The notes under the pieces: generated by a model | Database searches by the model: none | The model's input: the letters and a program-made list of their open reading frames with translations, nothing else | Told to the model about the DNA's origin: nothing | Part shown: one piece after another, positions 1 to 11,528 of the stretch | Numbering within the stretch: the stretch's first letter is position 1 | Layout: each line of letters starts with the position of its first letter | Made by a program: the position numbers and the translations under genes | Source: Endomychus coccineus | Taxonomy: Eukaryota > Arthropoda > Insecta > Coleoptera > Endomychidae | DNA length: 64,000 nt | Direction of reading: 5' to 3' | NCBI GenBank assembly: GCA_958510875.1 | Contig: OY294068.1 | Coordinates: 155,346,388-155,410,387, forward strand

Positions 1-3000
1 AACAAAACAGATACAACTCCCTTGAAAAGACTGATAACTGTAGCGGTAGCATTTATTTCAATCCTCAATCCGTCAAAATCTAATTAATATGTTCGTTGTA
101 TAGTTGATCTCACTCCTGTGAAGTTTTGAAAATTCGAATTTTTTTGAGTTCCCAAAGGAACTGGAGTGCTAGCCTAAAAATTCGAAAATTTCTGCGAATT
201 AGCATCAAAAACTTGTGGCACGAACTTCACGCCGCTTTTTACTTCGCATACTATACATAGCATATGGGGTGTTTCACCACGAACTGTATCGATCGACATC
301 TCCAAAAGTACACCCTATAATTTATTGCTTTTTTGGGTTCTACGTAAACTTCTAGGTACATTTCATTTATCATGTCCTATAACTAAATTCAACCGTTTTT
401 GAGATATTTGCAATTTTAGAGAAAAAATTACAGATCCGTACTTAATTGACAGTTTCTTCATAACGGCTGTATATTTCGTAACGTAAATTTTGACATTTTG
501 TAGTCTTAGACTTAGCGCAGAGAAATACCATAAAGAGAGTTTCCGATCTTGTACAGGGTGCTCACAAAAAAATATTGAAATATTGATTCAAAAACTCAAA
601 ATTTTCAAATGGAAACCCCCATTTGATTATAGTAGCCGTATTCACCACACAAAATTAGGTCGTTTTAGATAACATTAAATAAATGAATAGTAGATTTCCA
701 CCAATGTCAAGCGGGCATTTTTAAGATTGATAACTCTAGTTGGCCATGACTGATTAAACGACGGCTTCTTTCATTTTTCAGGAATTTTCAAACAATTGTT
801 TTATTTACATTACTTTTAATTTTTGTAATTTAACGTGCACATCGAAAACACAAATGCTAATGAACACGGCACTCAAAAAATTACATTTAAAAAAAATAAG
901 AATTCATAAAAAAATTTCTTTGTTTTTCCGGAAAACAGTATTTTACAATTTTTTAATCATCAAATTGTGGTCAGCGACCACAAAAACCCCTATAGCGACT
1001 TATCACACGATAATTTCAATGACGTGGAAAGATTTTCTTTTCAGGTTTTCCACAGTTTTCCGCAAATTTTCATAGTTTGTGGTTTACTTTGGATCGAAAT
1101 ATGCGACTGTCAACATCTTTTATGTATAAAACGATAATCGCGTAAAAAATTATCAATTTTATATGAAAATGATGAATGAGTTTTCCGGGAAAATCACCTC
1201 GGATTCGTATTCAGCGACCCAAAAAAACCCATTTATTTTCTGAAAAATTCAAAATTATCTTTAAAAAGGGAGTGAAAATAGGGTTAATTTAGCGTTCAGG
1301 GGTGAATGAGAGGTCCTGTCCACATAGCTCGACCCTTACGAATGATCCACGTCGGTCAGAGAACATCATGCAAAAAGAATTTTTCCGATACGATGCCCTG
1401 CTTTTTTTTTAGAAAGTTCCCCAGCTTATTGTCGACTAATGCATTGGTGAAAATTATATGATCAACTTGCCTCTGAATACGTTCGTTTTTATTGGTGTTT
1501 GTATAATTTATTGAAAGTTTTACAAGACCCTATTACCAGATGCAGGTCAGGAACAGAACTGTGTGTAACAGTTACGTGCAATATTTAATCTGAGTGGGTA
1601 GATACAATCGTGAACACGTCTTACAATCCGTATTAAATTACATCCCACGAATCTGATTTACTCCGGGTATTTAAAGGGCCCCGCAATGATACTGAAGATT
1701 TATTTTATCAACCGGTAGGTGTTGTGTAACGAATTACGGACCTTCATCTTATCTCAACGGTTTTACATTCATTTCATTAGTACTCAAATCACCATAACAA
1801 ATTTCTTACCTATTTTATTTATTCATGTACTCAAATGGTATTAATGATATTATCTTTGTCATTTGTTATCTATTTATTAAAAGGTGTCGGAGAAAATGAG
1901 GCTCAAAAGGTTCATTGAACAGAGAGGCTGGGTTCAAAGAACCTCGTAATTATTTCATACTGACATGGTGTGAAAGAGAAGAAGAAAAGAAACAGGGTGG
2001 ACTTAATACCTCTCTTTGTACATGGTGAACATATTCGGAAGAAAGTGAAATATTTAGACGTATTAGATAAAATGTTTAATTGGAACTAGTAATTGAAAAT
2101 GTTAGCCAAGTAGCACGACTGCCCCTGTGAAAATGCCGAAGACGGATTTTTGACATAGAAGAATATTCCATTAATTGAATTAATTGTTATGAATATTACT
2201 AGAAGAGTGAAAAAATAGTGGCGTGCTCCTTCTAGAAAAAGTTCATTTCATTTGTACGCAATAATAATGCTTCGCTGTGAACTTAATATCATGAAAATAA
2301 ACAAGCCGATATCTGTTTTGTTATGCATCATCCACAGCAAGGTCAAGATAAAAATGCGGCATTCATATCAGTGTCGGTAGAGCTTGCCAAATCTAGACTG
2401 ACGCCAACCCTTGGCGGAAGATGAAAAACTAACCACTATGCTTAACAATGATAGAATAGAATTGAATCAATTTTTTTCTACATTGATTTTCACGTACACT
2501 AGAGCTCATGTGAGCTATTGAGAGGTGTAGTTTATTTTGAGTTTTTTTTAACACTTTTAAATCGAAGGTGACATCTTTTAAAGTACAACTTCCATTTATA
2601 TAATTTACACCCTCAACTCGAATCACCACCTTTCATAAGTCCAAAGTGGGATTATCCCCTCTGTGATTTTAAAGGGAAACTACACCAGTAGTGTGATATT
2701 TTATCACTTTACTAAGACATTTTGTGAACTTGGATTTCAAAATATGAATGTGATACGATTCACTGTAGAACTGCATGAGCTAAGGTAAGACTAAGCAGTT
2801 TATATGAAATTCAATCTCAACTTTCGGGTTGTTTTACTAGGAATTCAGTAATTATACCAGAAGCTGTGAAGAAAAGCTGAATGTACTGCCACTCACTTAG
2901 GAAATAGCCTACAAGGAGTTATGCTAGAATAAAATATTCATTTATGAAGAAGAGAATATGGAATTGATATCGCCATATGAACTTATGAACACACAATATA

Positions 3001-3479
3001 GTCAAAAAAGGCTCGTGATGGATTTGAAGCAATAACTGGAGAAATACTAAAACAGGTTTAGCTTCAAGTAATTACCTCAACTATAAAAGTGGCAGAAATC
3101 GTGATGGTTATGTTATCCCTTCATATAGACCAATATCTTCATTATATATCATGTCCAAAAGACAAATAATAATATAGCTACTTTTGCCGAAACGATACTG
3201 CCATAATATAACATAAGAAGTTCTTAAGATTTGCTGCATATAAAAGGGATATTAGATTTCGTGACTAAGAATTTAATTATGATTGAAGCTATTTTAAATT
3301 TTAAAAAATTATCAGTTCGTAGATTAAAAACTTTTCTTTAAGCTCTTAAATGGGTTTGTTAATTGACCCTATTTACTATAAGAAATTAATTTCCACATTC
3401 CCCAAAGAAAAACGCGACTAATGTCAATATATTTCACATATCATTTGGCAGAACAAACTATCTAATCCATTCTCCATTT
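1..3479. other. no gene recognised; scattered repeat modules
   Basis: AT-rich sequence with only short chance frames. Two copies of a module reading CAGCGACC(C)A then an A-run and CCC lie at 971-990 and 1211-1230. The same module recurs in the long-TIR transposons at 11.5-12.9 and 14.4-15.8 kb, so part of 850-1440 is probably a decayed relative. A cAGGGTG-type dispersed-repeat motif is near 553. Confidence 0.5.
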
Positions 3480-4395
3480 TGGCGTATTTTAACTTTAGCA
3501 AATCTAGTAATCTCATTTTTTTCTTTTCAAAGTCCTTTCAACATAGATTAATTTTGTAAACACGAATGTATGTATATATCTGTGTATATTTGTAATGTAG
3601 ACTCTATACTATTGGTTTTAATTCACGATACATTAATCTAGTAATTTCAATATTTGCTTTTCAAAGACCTTTAAATGCGATCAACATAGATCAATTATAT
3701 AACCAAGAATGTATGTATATATCTGTGTATATTTGCAATGTTGACTCTTTATTATTTTCATTTTCTTTTTTTTCAATCCACGATACATTAATCTAGTAAT
3801 CTCAGTTTTTGCTTTTCAAAGAACTTTAAATTGGATCAACATAGAATAATTCTGTAAACACGAATGTATGTATATATCTGTGTATATTTGTAATGTAGAC
3901 GCTATACTATTTTTTTTTTAATTCACGATACATTAATCTAGTAATCTCAATATTTGCTTTTCAAAGACCTTTAAATGCGATCAACATAGATCAATTATAT
4001 AACCAAGAATGTATGTATATATCTGTGTATATTTGCAATGTTGACTCTTTATTATTTTCATTTTCTTTTTTTTCAATCCACGATACATTAATCTAGTAAT
4101 CTCAGTTTTTGCTTTTCAAAGAACTTTAAATTGGATCAACATAGAATAATTCTGTAAACACGAATGTATGTATATATCTGTGTATATTTGTAATGTAGAC
4201 GCTATACTATTTTTTTTTAATTCACGATACATTAATCTAGTAATCTCAATATTTGCTTTTCAAAGACCTTTAAATTGGATCAACATAGATTAATTCTGTA
4301 CAGACGAAAGTATGTGTACATCTGTGTATATTTGTAATGTAGACTCTTTAATATTTTAATTTTCTTTTTTTTTAATTGACGATACATTTTATCTT
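3480..4395. repeat. higher-order minisatellite, ~150-base units
   Basis: Six units carry the core gtatgtatatatctgtgtat near 3568, 3711, 3865, 4011, 4165 and 4309 (the last diverged), spaced 143-154 bases. Alternate units are more alike: about 3661-3960 is almost identical to 3961-4260, a 300-base dimer repeated twice. No coding potential. Confidence 0.9.
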
Positions 4396-5042
4396 GTTCT
4401 ATCAATACACTGTAAACTGGGTGATAAAACAATAATAGCAATGGGCAAAAATAATACAGAAACAGCTGAAAAAAACTACAAAACGTCATCAATAAATTTC
4501 AAAACTGGACCGAAAAATGGAAAATTAAATTAAATGAAGGAAAATCAGTTACTGATTTCACTAATTGACACATATTCCAATAAGTATGACTATGACCAAC
4601 ACATAGCACCAAACCATCACATCACTATTCAGAAATCTAACCAAACATGTATTTCGACAACCACATAGATCAATATAGAAGGAAATAGTGGAGGTGCCAA
4701 CATATCTAAATATATGTTTAGATTCCAAAACATTGATGTGGTATTTGGACACATTTTTTTGGTACTGTTATAGCATTTATTTAGAACAAACGTATTCAAA
4801 TGAATATGTATCTTATTTCAAATGGACTCGCATACGAAAATTGCGGTTCACAGCCTAGTTATAATTATGACCTAGACTTACTATGGGTCATGTATTCAAA
4901 GTAGGTCCATCGCCCATCTAGACCTTTGTTGTGTTGAAATTGTGCTTCAAGCCAAAGTCAACGATCGTGGGACTCGCATTCTAACGATGCTTTTTATATT
5001 TCCTTCCTGTTCTAAATTTCTGACTGGAAACGATAGATTTAT
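4396..5042. other. no gene recognised
   Basis: AT-rich sequence with a few short open frames that have no recognisable motifs. Confidence 0.5.
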
Positions 5043-5223
5043 GCGCGGAGTCAGTTCATAACTAATTGGGAGTCACTGAGCAATCGCAGTAGTGATTTTC
5101 GTGGCTTTAATATACTACTGAGCTTCCTCACTTGTTCTCAATAAGTTTTGGAGTGACTACAGCCACGGGAATTACTACTGCGCTTGCTCAATGGTTCCCT
5201 ATTAGTTCTGCACTGAGTCCGCG
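5043..5223. mobile_element. fold-back MITE, ~180 bases
   Basis: The two halves are imperfect reverse complements. The left end cgcggagtcagt matches the reverse complement of the right end, and the inner stretch tgagcaatcgcagtagt has its partner actactgcgcttgctca on the right. There is no coding capacity. The superfamily is uncertain; no clear target duplication. Confidence 0.75.
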
Positions 5224-6285
5224 AATGAAGCCATCATCACAAATTAAATGGACTACGTGCTTACAACGTGATACTGGTAATCCGGTTTAAAACCTGTATT
5301 GATGTGGTTAACAAGATAGATAGGTTTGCTAACCTTTCATCAACAGCTGTAATAATACGAAAATGTTTCACAATAGGACCATATTCCGTTAGCAATGTAT
5401 ACATGATTGTATATCAAAAAATGAATAGACAGTGGGACCGGACTAAAGTATAATTTCATATTTTGTATGTTTAGTTTCAAGAAAAAGCTTGGCCCTTCGT
5501 GTTGTCATGTTTCTGACGTTACGAAGCAAGTCGAAATAACTGTCAACTTTTAGCAACATCCTATTTTGAAAGTAGCATCATGGTAATTTCTTCTCCACTT
5601 ATGAATATATTCTTGGTAATTCAATATCTGCTCAGGTTTCAGCCAGGGAGGTAAGTGTTTAAGACAAATTAGTGGAATCCAAGTTAATTGAGTTTTTATA
5701 TTCCGTATGAACATTTTAAGCAAAAACAAATTTTAATTTTGGTTTTAGTTTTATAAATGTTTGTAAACAAGAAAGTACACTTTTATCGTCAGATTCAAAT
5801 AGACAGTGCGTTAAAGCTACAAAAATAAGTTAGACTGTTTCAAGAAACAGGAACAAAAGAATTAGTTATTTGAATAAAAAAAGTTTAAATGAGGTGCTCA
5901 GATTGAGCTCCCCTTCTTCTTGCAGAACTTCAACCTTCGGTTGAATTCCAGCCAAATTTAAGGATATCAGGTCGAATGACTCTAATTTTATTCTACATTT
6001 CATTTCATCAATATTAGGTCGATCGTATACTTTAAGTTTTTATATCACCCCTTCGTTGATAACTTTTCGTTTTTCATCTATTTTTCTCTCCACTGTTTAA
6101 TATGACTGACAAATTCTAGAATTAAATCTGATTAACAATAATAATTAAAATCCAGTAATAAATAAACAGTAGTGAACTGTCAACTTGGCACGACTACATG
6201 GATTATAGTCGGAAGGAACTAATCATTCATACAGTCTTAATTAGCATTTTGCAAACCTAAGTGAAGTGATACAATGGTGCGAAAA
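5224..6285. other. no gene; left member of a distant inverted repeat
   Basis: Positions ~5740-5890 (aaatagacagtg, then aaaaataagtta and gtttcaagaaac) match the reverse complement of ~10785-10985. This hints at the ends of a large element or an inverted duplication around the 6-10.7 kb transposon block. Nothing coding is recognised. Confidence 0.45.
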
Positions 6286-6775
6286 TTAAGTGAAAAAAAT
6301 GTTAATTCTAAATGGACATGATTCATTTCGGAGGTTCAATAAAAAATATTCACATGTTGAGCCAGTTACGAAATATGGCAATTCCAAGGTTTTCAAAAAA
6401 ATTGATTGTTTTGAAAATATTACGAATAGTTTTTTTCGGTGGAGAAAGAGTGTCAGAAGATGTACAATTAGAAATGCTAATCGATGGGCAAGACAATCCA
6501 AATATAATTTCTCGAACTTTGGCCTCCAATCATGTCATCAGTCAAAGATCTGTAATAGCTTACATGAAAAACTTGAATAGAACCTTTACAAAATCAATTT
6601 TGTTTAGGAATTAAACGAAGATGACCTTGACCGTTGATTAGAATTTCGCCGGAGAGATGATGAGCCGGTGTACCAAGAATTTCATAAATTAAGATGAAGC
6701 CACATTTTGTCTGAACTGGGCGGATTCAGAAAATCTGTCCTAAGGGAACATATTCAGATATTGAAGTTCAGTACC
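6286..6775 (+). pseudogene. Tc1/mariner-like DDE transposase remnant
   Basis: A broken plus-strand frame resembles insect DDE transposases with an N-terminal helix-turn-helix. Residues 56-94 of the frame starting at 6312 (around RTLASNHVISQRSVI) fit the DNA-binding region. In other frames follow ELNEDDLDR (about 6615-6650) and then DEATFCLNW (about 6695-6720), the usual block around the second catalytic Asp. Several stops and frameshifts make it non-functional. Inverted repeats were not located. Confidence 0.55.
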
Positions 6776-7335
6776 TCTACCTATACACAACTGCATCACT
6801 TGTGTCGCTACTAAATCACTAGCTAACTAGGGTCAATGAGTTTGATCGTGACCTGAAGATTTATTGACAAACATAATATAAACTTTACGTACATTTTAAG
6901 TACAGTAACTTAACAAACATATTTATGTAAAATTTACAAAAAATTTAAAGAATTGGATAACTTAGTTTAACGTACATTTTACACAAATAGTATATAAATA
7001 TGGTTATCTTGGGTTGTGCAGTACTGTAAATGTCAGCCGTGTTATGCCTAATACAAGATAAAGGATTACATGTTTACAATCTGGATTTTCAGTGTTATTC
7101 AAAGTTCTATCAGAGTGATGGAGTTTTTCACATATTCTGTTTCTGTAAAGAACTTTCGTTACTCTAAGAGAGGGTTTCATGGCCCCCATGCGTCACCCGT
7201 GTATCCGCCCGTGCCATGAATAGAGAAAACTTTAGATACTCACTGGATCATGGAACCCCTACTCAATTCTTAATCAACGTATGGGCGAGAATTATTAGGC
7301 CATTTTTATAGACAGAAATCTAGTGGAGCAAAACC
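6776..7335. other. no gene recognised
   Basis: AT-rich sequence between the DDE remnant and the 3' end of the LINE. Nothing recognised. Confidence 0.5.
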
Positions 7336-7460
7336 CTACTCCACAGGATTGGATGGATGGATGGATTTTGATGTGGAGGGTGTATAATTATACTGGCACT
7401 TAGGCCTCTGAACTGGGCCCATTGTGCCCACCCCTTCAAGGCGAAGGCCCCTGTCCCTCC

Positions 7461-7760
7461 TCAGCCATCGAGCCAACCAATCGCGTTGATCAGCCCGAGG
7501 ACCGCACCGGGTGGAGCGTCGCCAATCTTGACCAGATTTGGCCAGGGGTCCCCCAAAATGGCATCTCTTATCGATGAGAGCGCCGGGCAGTGACAAATCA
7601 CATGTTCCGCTGTCTCATCCTCTTCGTAGCATCCTCGACATATGGGGTCGACAACGACTCCCATCGTGTGAAGATGTTTATTTAGTCGGCAGTGTCCTGT
7701 CCATATCCTACGAGTCTTCTAAGATTATATCTTGTCAGTCGTAGGCAGAACTTTGCAATT
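7461..7760 (-). pseudogene. LINE C-terminal zinc knuckle
   Basis: This is the tail after RNase H. It contains CRGCYEEDETAEHVICHC, the Cys-Cys-His-Cys knuckle found at the end of LOA/R1-type polyproteins. The stretch up to about 7888 (LTRYNLRRLVGYGQD) belongs to the same tail in a shifted frame. Equivalent tails occur at 39290-39527, 40990-41160 and 59060-59350. Confidence 0.85.
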
Positions 7761-7878
7761 TTTGGGCACGGTGCTTTTATAGCAGTATGTGCCTGTCTAC
7801 AGCTATCATTCGATATCCATCGTTCGGCATGCCGTTTTAGGGTATCTTCTTTTATCAAAGCAGTCAGAGTGCTTGAGG

Positions 7879-8256
7879 TTAGCGGCAAGAAGGGCTCCGG
7901 ACGGATAGTGTTTGTCCGGAGCCTTTTCGCGCCAGCCTGTACGCCTCTTCATTTCCTTGATCTCCACTATGTCCTTTCACCCAGGTGAGTTGAACATCAT
8001 TATACTGTGACAGATTTTCGAGGGTTCTGTGGCACTCCCAAACTAAACCTGAGTTAACCTTTTGGCTACTAAGGGCTTGTAGTGCTGCTCTGCTGTCTGT
8101 CATGATTCGTATTTGTTTGCCGGCGGTATTTTTGTCCGCCGCTATTCTAGCTCCTTGGGTCACTGCTACTAGCTCCGTTTGGAACACTGTAGCATGAGAT
8201 CCTAGAGGTATGTATTCGCGTAGGTCAAGTTCTTCGGAGAATATTCCAGAACCTAA
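7879..8256 (-). pseudogene. LINE RNase H domain
   Basis: It follows the RT after a frameshift near 8258. Motifs: TDGS (in the preceding frame, 8265-8280), QTELVAVTQ with the catalytic Glu, MTDSRAALQAL with the catalytic Asp, and WVKGHSGDQGNEEAYRLA. The last normally reads GNExAD; here the Asp is Tyr, so the domain looks catalytically damaged. Confidence 0.88.
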
Positions 8257-10181
8257 TCCCGGCTATTTTTGGAGCCGTCCGTAAACATGTTTATGTCGGG
8301 CTTTGTTTCGTCGTTTTTATCTAAATCGATGTGATAGTGTTTGGTGAAGGTAAACTTCGCCGGTATGCGGTCCGCTTGCGCTCCAAGTAAAGGTATCCTC
8401 ACGGACGCCTCCTCGAGAATGGAAGCATGACCACCTCCTCTTTTCACATTCCACAAATTTCCATTCCGCAGTCTTAGAGCCGCTCCCAGCGCCATCTCCT
8501 GTACAAAGAAGTCCAGGGGAGGCAAATTGAGAATAGTCTCCATGGCTGCAGTTGGTTTAGTTCTCATAACCCCAGTCACTGCCAAGCACACAAGTCTTTG
8601 CACCCGACTGATGTGAGCTATTTCATTTGCTTGTCGGATTCTGGGCCACCAGACAAGTGCTCCGTAGCAGAGCATGGGTCTAATGACAGCCGTATATAGC
8701 CACAGGGTAATCTTAGGGGACAAGCCCCATGAGCGCCCTATCGCCCTACGACATTGCCAAAAAGCCGCACATGCTTTGCTGACTTTTACCTCAAGGTATC
8801 GATGCCAGTTTAGCTTGCTGTCAAGCACGATACCTAGGTACTTGACCTCATATGCCAACCTGAGCTAGGTACCTTTAAGCTTTGGTAGGACCATCTGGTC
8901 CAGCTTTCGTTTCTTTGTGAACAGAACTAGCTCTGTCTTTGTGGGGTTCACTGACAGAGAGCATTCTATGCACCAGTCTTCAATTATCTTGAGAACGCTC
9001 TGCATTAGTTCACAGAGTACTCCAAGATAAAGTCCTGTAAGCAGGATCGTAAGATCATCTGCGTATCCAATGGTGTAGTAGCCCAACTCATTGAGTCGCC
9101 GAAGTAGGTTGTCAACTAATATGATCCATATTAGCGGCGATAGTACTCCGCCCTGCGGACAGCCCCTACTTGCGATACCCCTTACGGTGCAGGCTCCTAC
9201 AGTTACTTGAATTGCTCTCCATTCGAGGATATGGCGGGTCAAACAACTTAAAGCGGGGGCCACTCCATGTTCCTCTAGGGCAGTGCTTATGCTATCAAAG
9301 GATGGTTGATCAAAAGCACCCTCGATGTCTATGAACAAAGCCAGGGTGAACATTTTGTTCTCCATTGATCTCTCAATTCTGCAAACTACGGAATGTAGTG
9401 CTGAATCGGTCGATCTACCCGGGATGTACGCGTGTTGGTTGGGGTGCAGTGGATGAATCATCAACGCCGTGTCCCTAATCTCTCTGTCGCTCAACCTGTC
9501 TGATGTCTTCAGCAAGAATGACGTCAGACTGATTGGCCTATATGATTTAGCCAAAGAATAGTCACTTTTCCCTGGCTTTGGGCTAAAGACTACACGTACT
9601 TCCCTCCATTCTTTGGGGATGTATCTAAGAATGACGCAAGCCCGAAAGATTCGTACCGGGTGATCTAGTATGTCTTCCAGCCCCCACTGGAAGAGGGCTG
9701 GATACACGCCATCTACTCCCGGTGACTTGAAGGGAAGGAAAGTTTTGACTGCCCAGGCTACTTTGTCGGCGCTCACCGCCTGGTTTGTCACAGCCCAATC
9801 TCCTTCAACAGGTGTTGGGGTAGCATAGTCAGGCCAGTTCCCACCGGGTTCCAAAGTGCAGCCTGGAAAGTGTGTGTTCAAAAGAAGTTCAGCAGTGTCG
9901 GCTAGGTTGGCAGTGAAGGTGCCATCCCCTAGCTTCAAACTGCCGGGTTGCTGATTGGGATCTTTAGAAATAATCTTCTTTAGACGAGCCGCTGTAGTAG
10001 TAGATTTTATTCCACTACATAACGTCCTCCATGCTGTGCGTTGGTTTTGACGAATTTCTCGTTTGTATACTTTCCGTTGCTCGTTATAAGCATTCCAGTC
10101 AGTAGTACTTCTAGAGTTCTTCACCTTATTAAAGAGTTTTCTGCACCTTCGTCTGAGGTACCCGAGTTCCCCCTCCACCAT
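8253..10181 (-). pseudogene. LINE reverse transcriptase, single in-frame stop
   Basis: The RT domain is nearly complete: [67 protein letters not shown] and the catalytic YADD (IGYADDLTILL). A TAG at about 8862-8864 interrupts the frame after LPKLKGT. The same frame then resumes with YEVKYLGIVLDSKLNW and YGALVWWPRIRQ (thumb/connection) and ends near DGSKNSRD at the start of RNase H, where a frameshift occurs. Confidence 0.93.
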
Positions 10182-10690
10182 GGTGTCGCCTGCCCCCCGG
10201 AAACCCCAGTCCGCAAGCGGCAGGAACCTTCAAAAGCTTCGACCAGACTGGATCTGACAAGGGCAACGCCTTCCTCGATCTGCTCAGTCGATGTAAAGTT
10301 TTGTTGGCCGTTTAGCTCACCCAGCTCCTTATTTGTCTTCCTAGGGTCCCTATAGGGCTTGCTCACTATGTCACTACACGTTAAGGAGAAACTTATCCAC
10401 CTATGGTCGGACATGGATGCCTCAGACATCACATGCCAACTGGAGATTATGTTTGAAATACTTATGGATGTCAGAGTGATATCAATTATTGTCTGACATC
10501 TGGAGTTTACGAAGGTAGGTTCGCATCCTCGATTTATTATTTCCAGATTCGTGGTAGCTAAATACTCAAATAGTGATTTACCCCTTTTATTGTTGTCTTT
10601 ACTCCCCCAGAATGAATGGTGAGCATTTGTGTCGCAACCAATAATGAGGTGTTTACCTCCTACCTCACAGAACTCGATCAACTCCAGCAT
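10121..10690 (-). pseudogene. LINE endonuclease (EEP), C-terminal half
   Basis: This apurinic-like endonuclease nicks target DNA to prime reverse transcription. Visible are IGCDTNAHHSFWGS (catalytic Asp and Asn region), RGKSLFEYL, IDITLTS and the terminal MSDHRWISF with the conserved SDH. The N-terminal part with the first Asn and Glu is absent because the element is truncated. A one-base frameshift near 10180, after ATPWW, puts the following reverse transcriptase in another frame. Confidence 0.9.
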
Positions 10691-10695
10691 TTCTC

Positions 10696-11231
10696 TCCAC
10701 AGGATTATTTAAAATTAAAAATAATACTCGATCGCTTCAATATTATTAACGAATTACAAATTTTGTTAAGAAGACGTCTATAAAACTAGCACTTTTGTCC
10801 CTATTATCGAAAATTACACGTCGTTTCTTGAAACTGTATAACTTATTTTTGAGATTTTAACCCCATTATCTAAAAAACTATTACCTTCAGGGTAACAGTG
10901 ATACATGTCACCATTTTTAGAATCCCACTGTCTATTTAAATTTGACAGAAGAAATGTGGGTATCTATTTTTATAAACAATGGATGACGCCGTTGTGACGT
11001 CTACACAACGATGGTTATCTAGACAAAAAGTGAAAGTAAATAATTTGAGGTTTCCAACACATTTGCTCATATGGTATAAATTCGCAAGGTTGCGTGCTTT
11101 TTTCTAACTATGCTGCTAGTTTTTTTTTTGTTCGTAACGGCGGATCATATGTAAGTTTATATTGTGTTAATGTAAAGTAAAATACAAATAAATTTCGTGT
11201 TAGAATCAATAGAAAACGTTTTGGTTCTCCA
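10696..11231. other. no gene; right member of a distant inverted repeat
   Basis: About 10785-10985 is the inverted partner of 5740-5890. The rest is AT-rich and unrecognised. Confidence 0.45.
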
Positions 11232-11461
11232 GGCTGAACAGTGACAACACGTCTATTAGTTCCAGACAACTGTTTCACTGAAGTCATCGATCAACCATTC
11301 CGGCAGAAATATAGCTACTGGGTGACGGCCCCGCAACGAATTGTTTCAGGGCCGTCACCTGGAAGTAGTATTTCCTACTGTTTCCCCGTCAATTCTTTGA
11401 ATCGCGAGTACTATATATAAATTTTCGAAAAAATAAGTTCTACACATATGCTTATTATTTT
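11232..11461 (-). repeat. PLE pseudo-LTR fragment, inverted
   Basis: This is a diverged reverse-complement copy of 13479-13790: it shares cacgtctattagttccaga, then atcaaccattccggcagaa, and acatatgcttattattttcg. The copy ends at a position matching 13479, four bases past the predicted hammerhead cleavage site. An inverted partial pseudo-LTR in front of a truncated body is a usual Penelope arrangement. It contains the perfect hairpin GGTGACGGCCC / GGGCCGTCACC (about 11322-11359). Confidence 0.8.
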
Positions 11462-11528
11462 CGTATTAAGGATAGTACAAGAAACAAAAACTTTGAAAAT
11501 TCCGCCGCCCTTGGTGAACACTGCATCA
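11462..11528 (+). pseudogene. PLE GIY-YIG endonuclease fragment, left of insertion
   Basis: The frame reads RIKDSTRNKNFENSAALGEHC, matching the end of the GIY-YIG domain in Penelope-like elements (the common form is RxKEH...KSALAEHC). It starts directly at the inverted pseudo-LTR junction and is cut by the long-TIR transposon. The protein resumes at 12891, apparently with a small frame-disturbing loss. Confidence 0.7.

Larger units (their letters stand above)
7336..10695 (-). mobile_element. 5'-truncated non-LTR retrotransposon with RNase H (LOA/R1/I group)
   Basis: Reading down the minus strand: C-terminal half of an endonuclease, reverse transcriptase, RNase H, and a terminal cysteine-histidine knuckle, then a 3' UTR ending in about four TCCA units (7345-7365). 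This order with RNase H is typical of LOA/I-group LINEs. ORF1 and the N-terminal endonuclease are missing, as expected of 5' truncation. The 3' UTR motif cacaatgggccca recurs in the copy ending near 39570. GC is much higher than in the flanks. One nonsense codon and about three frameshifts inactivate it. It is the best-preserved LINE here. Confidence 0.93.
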
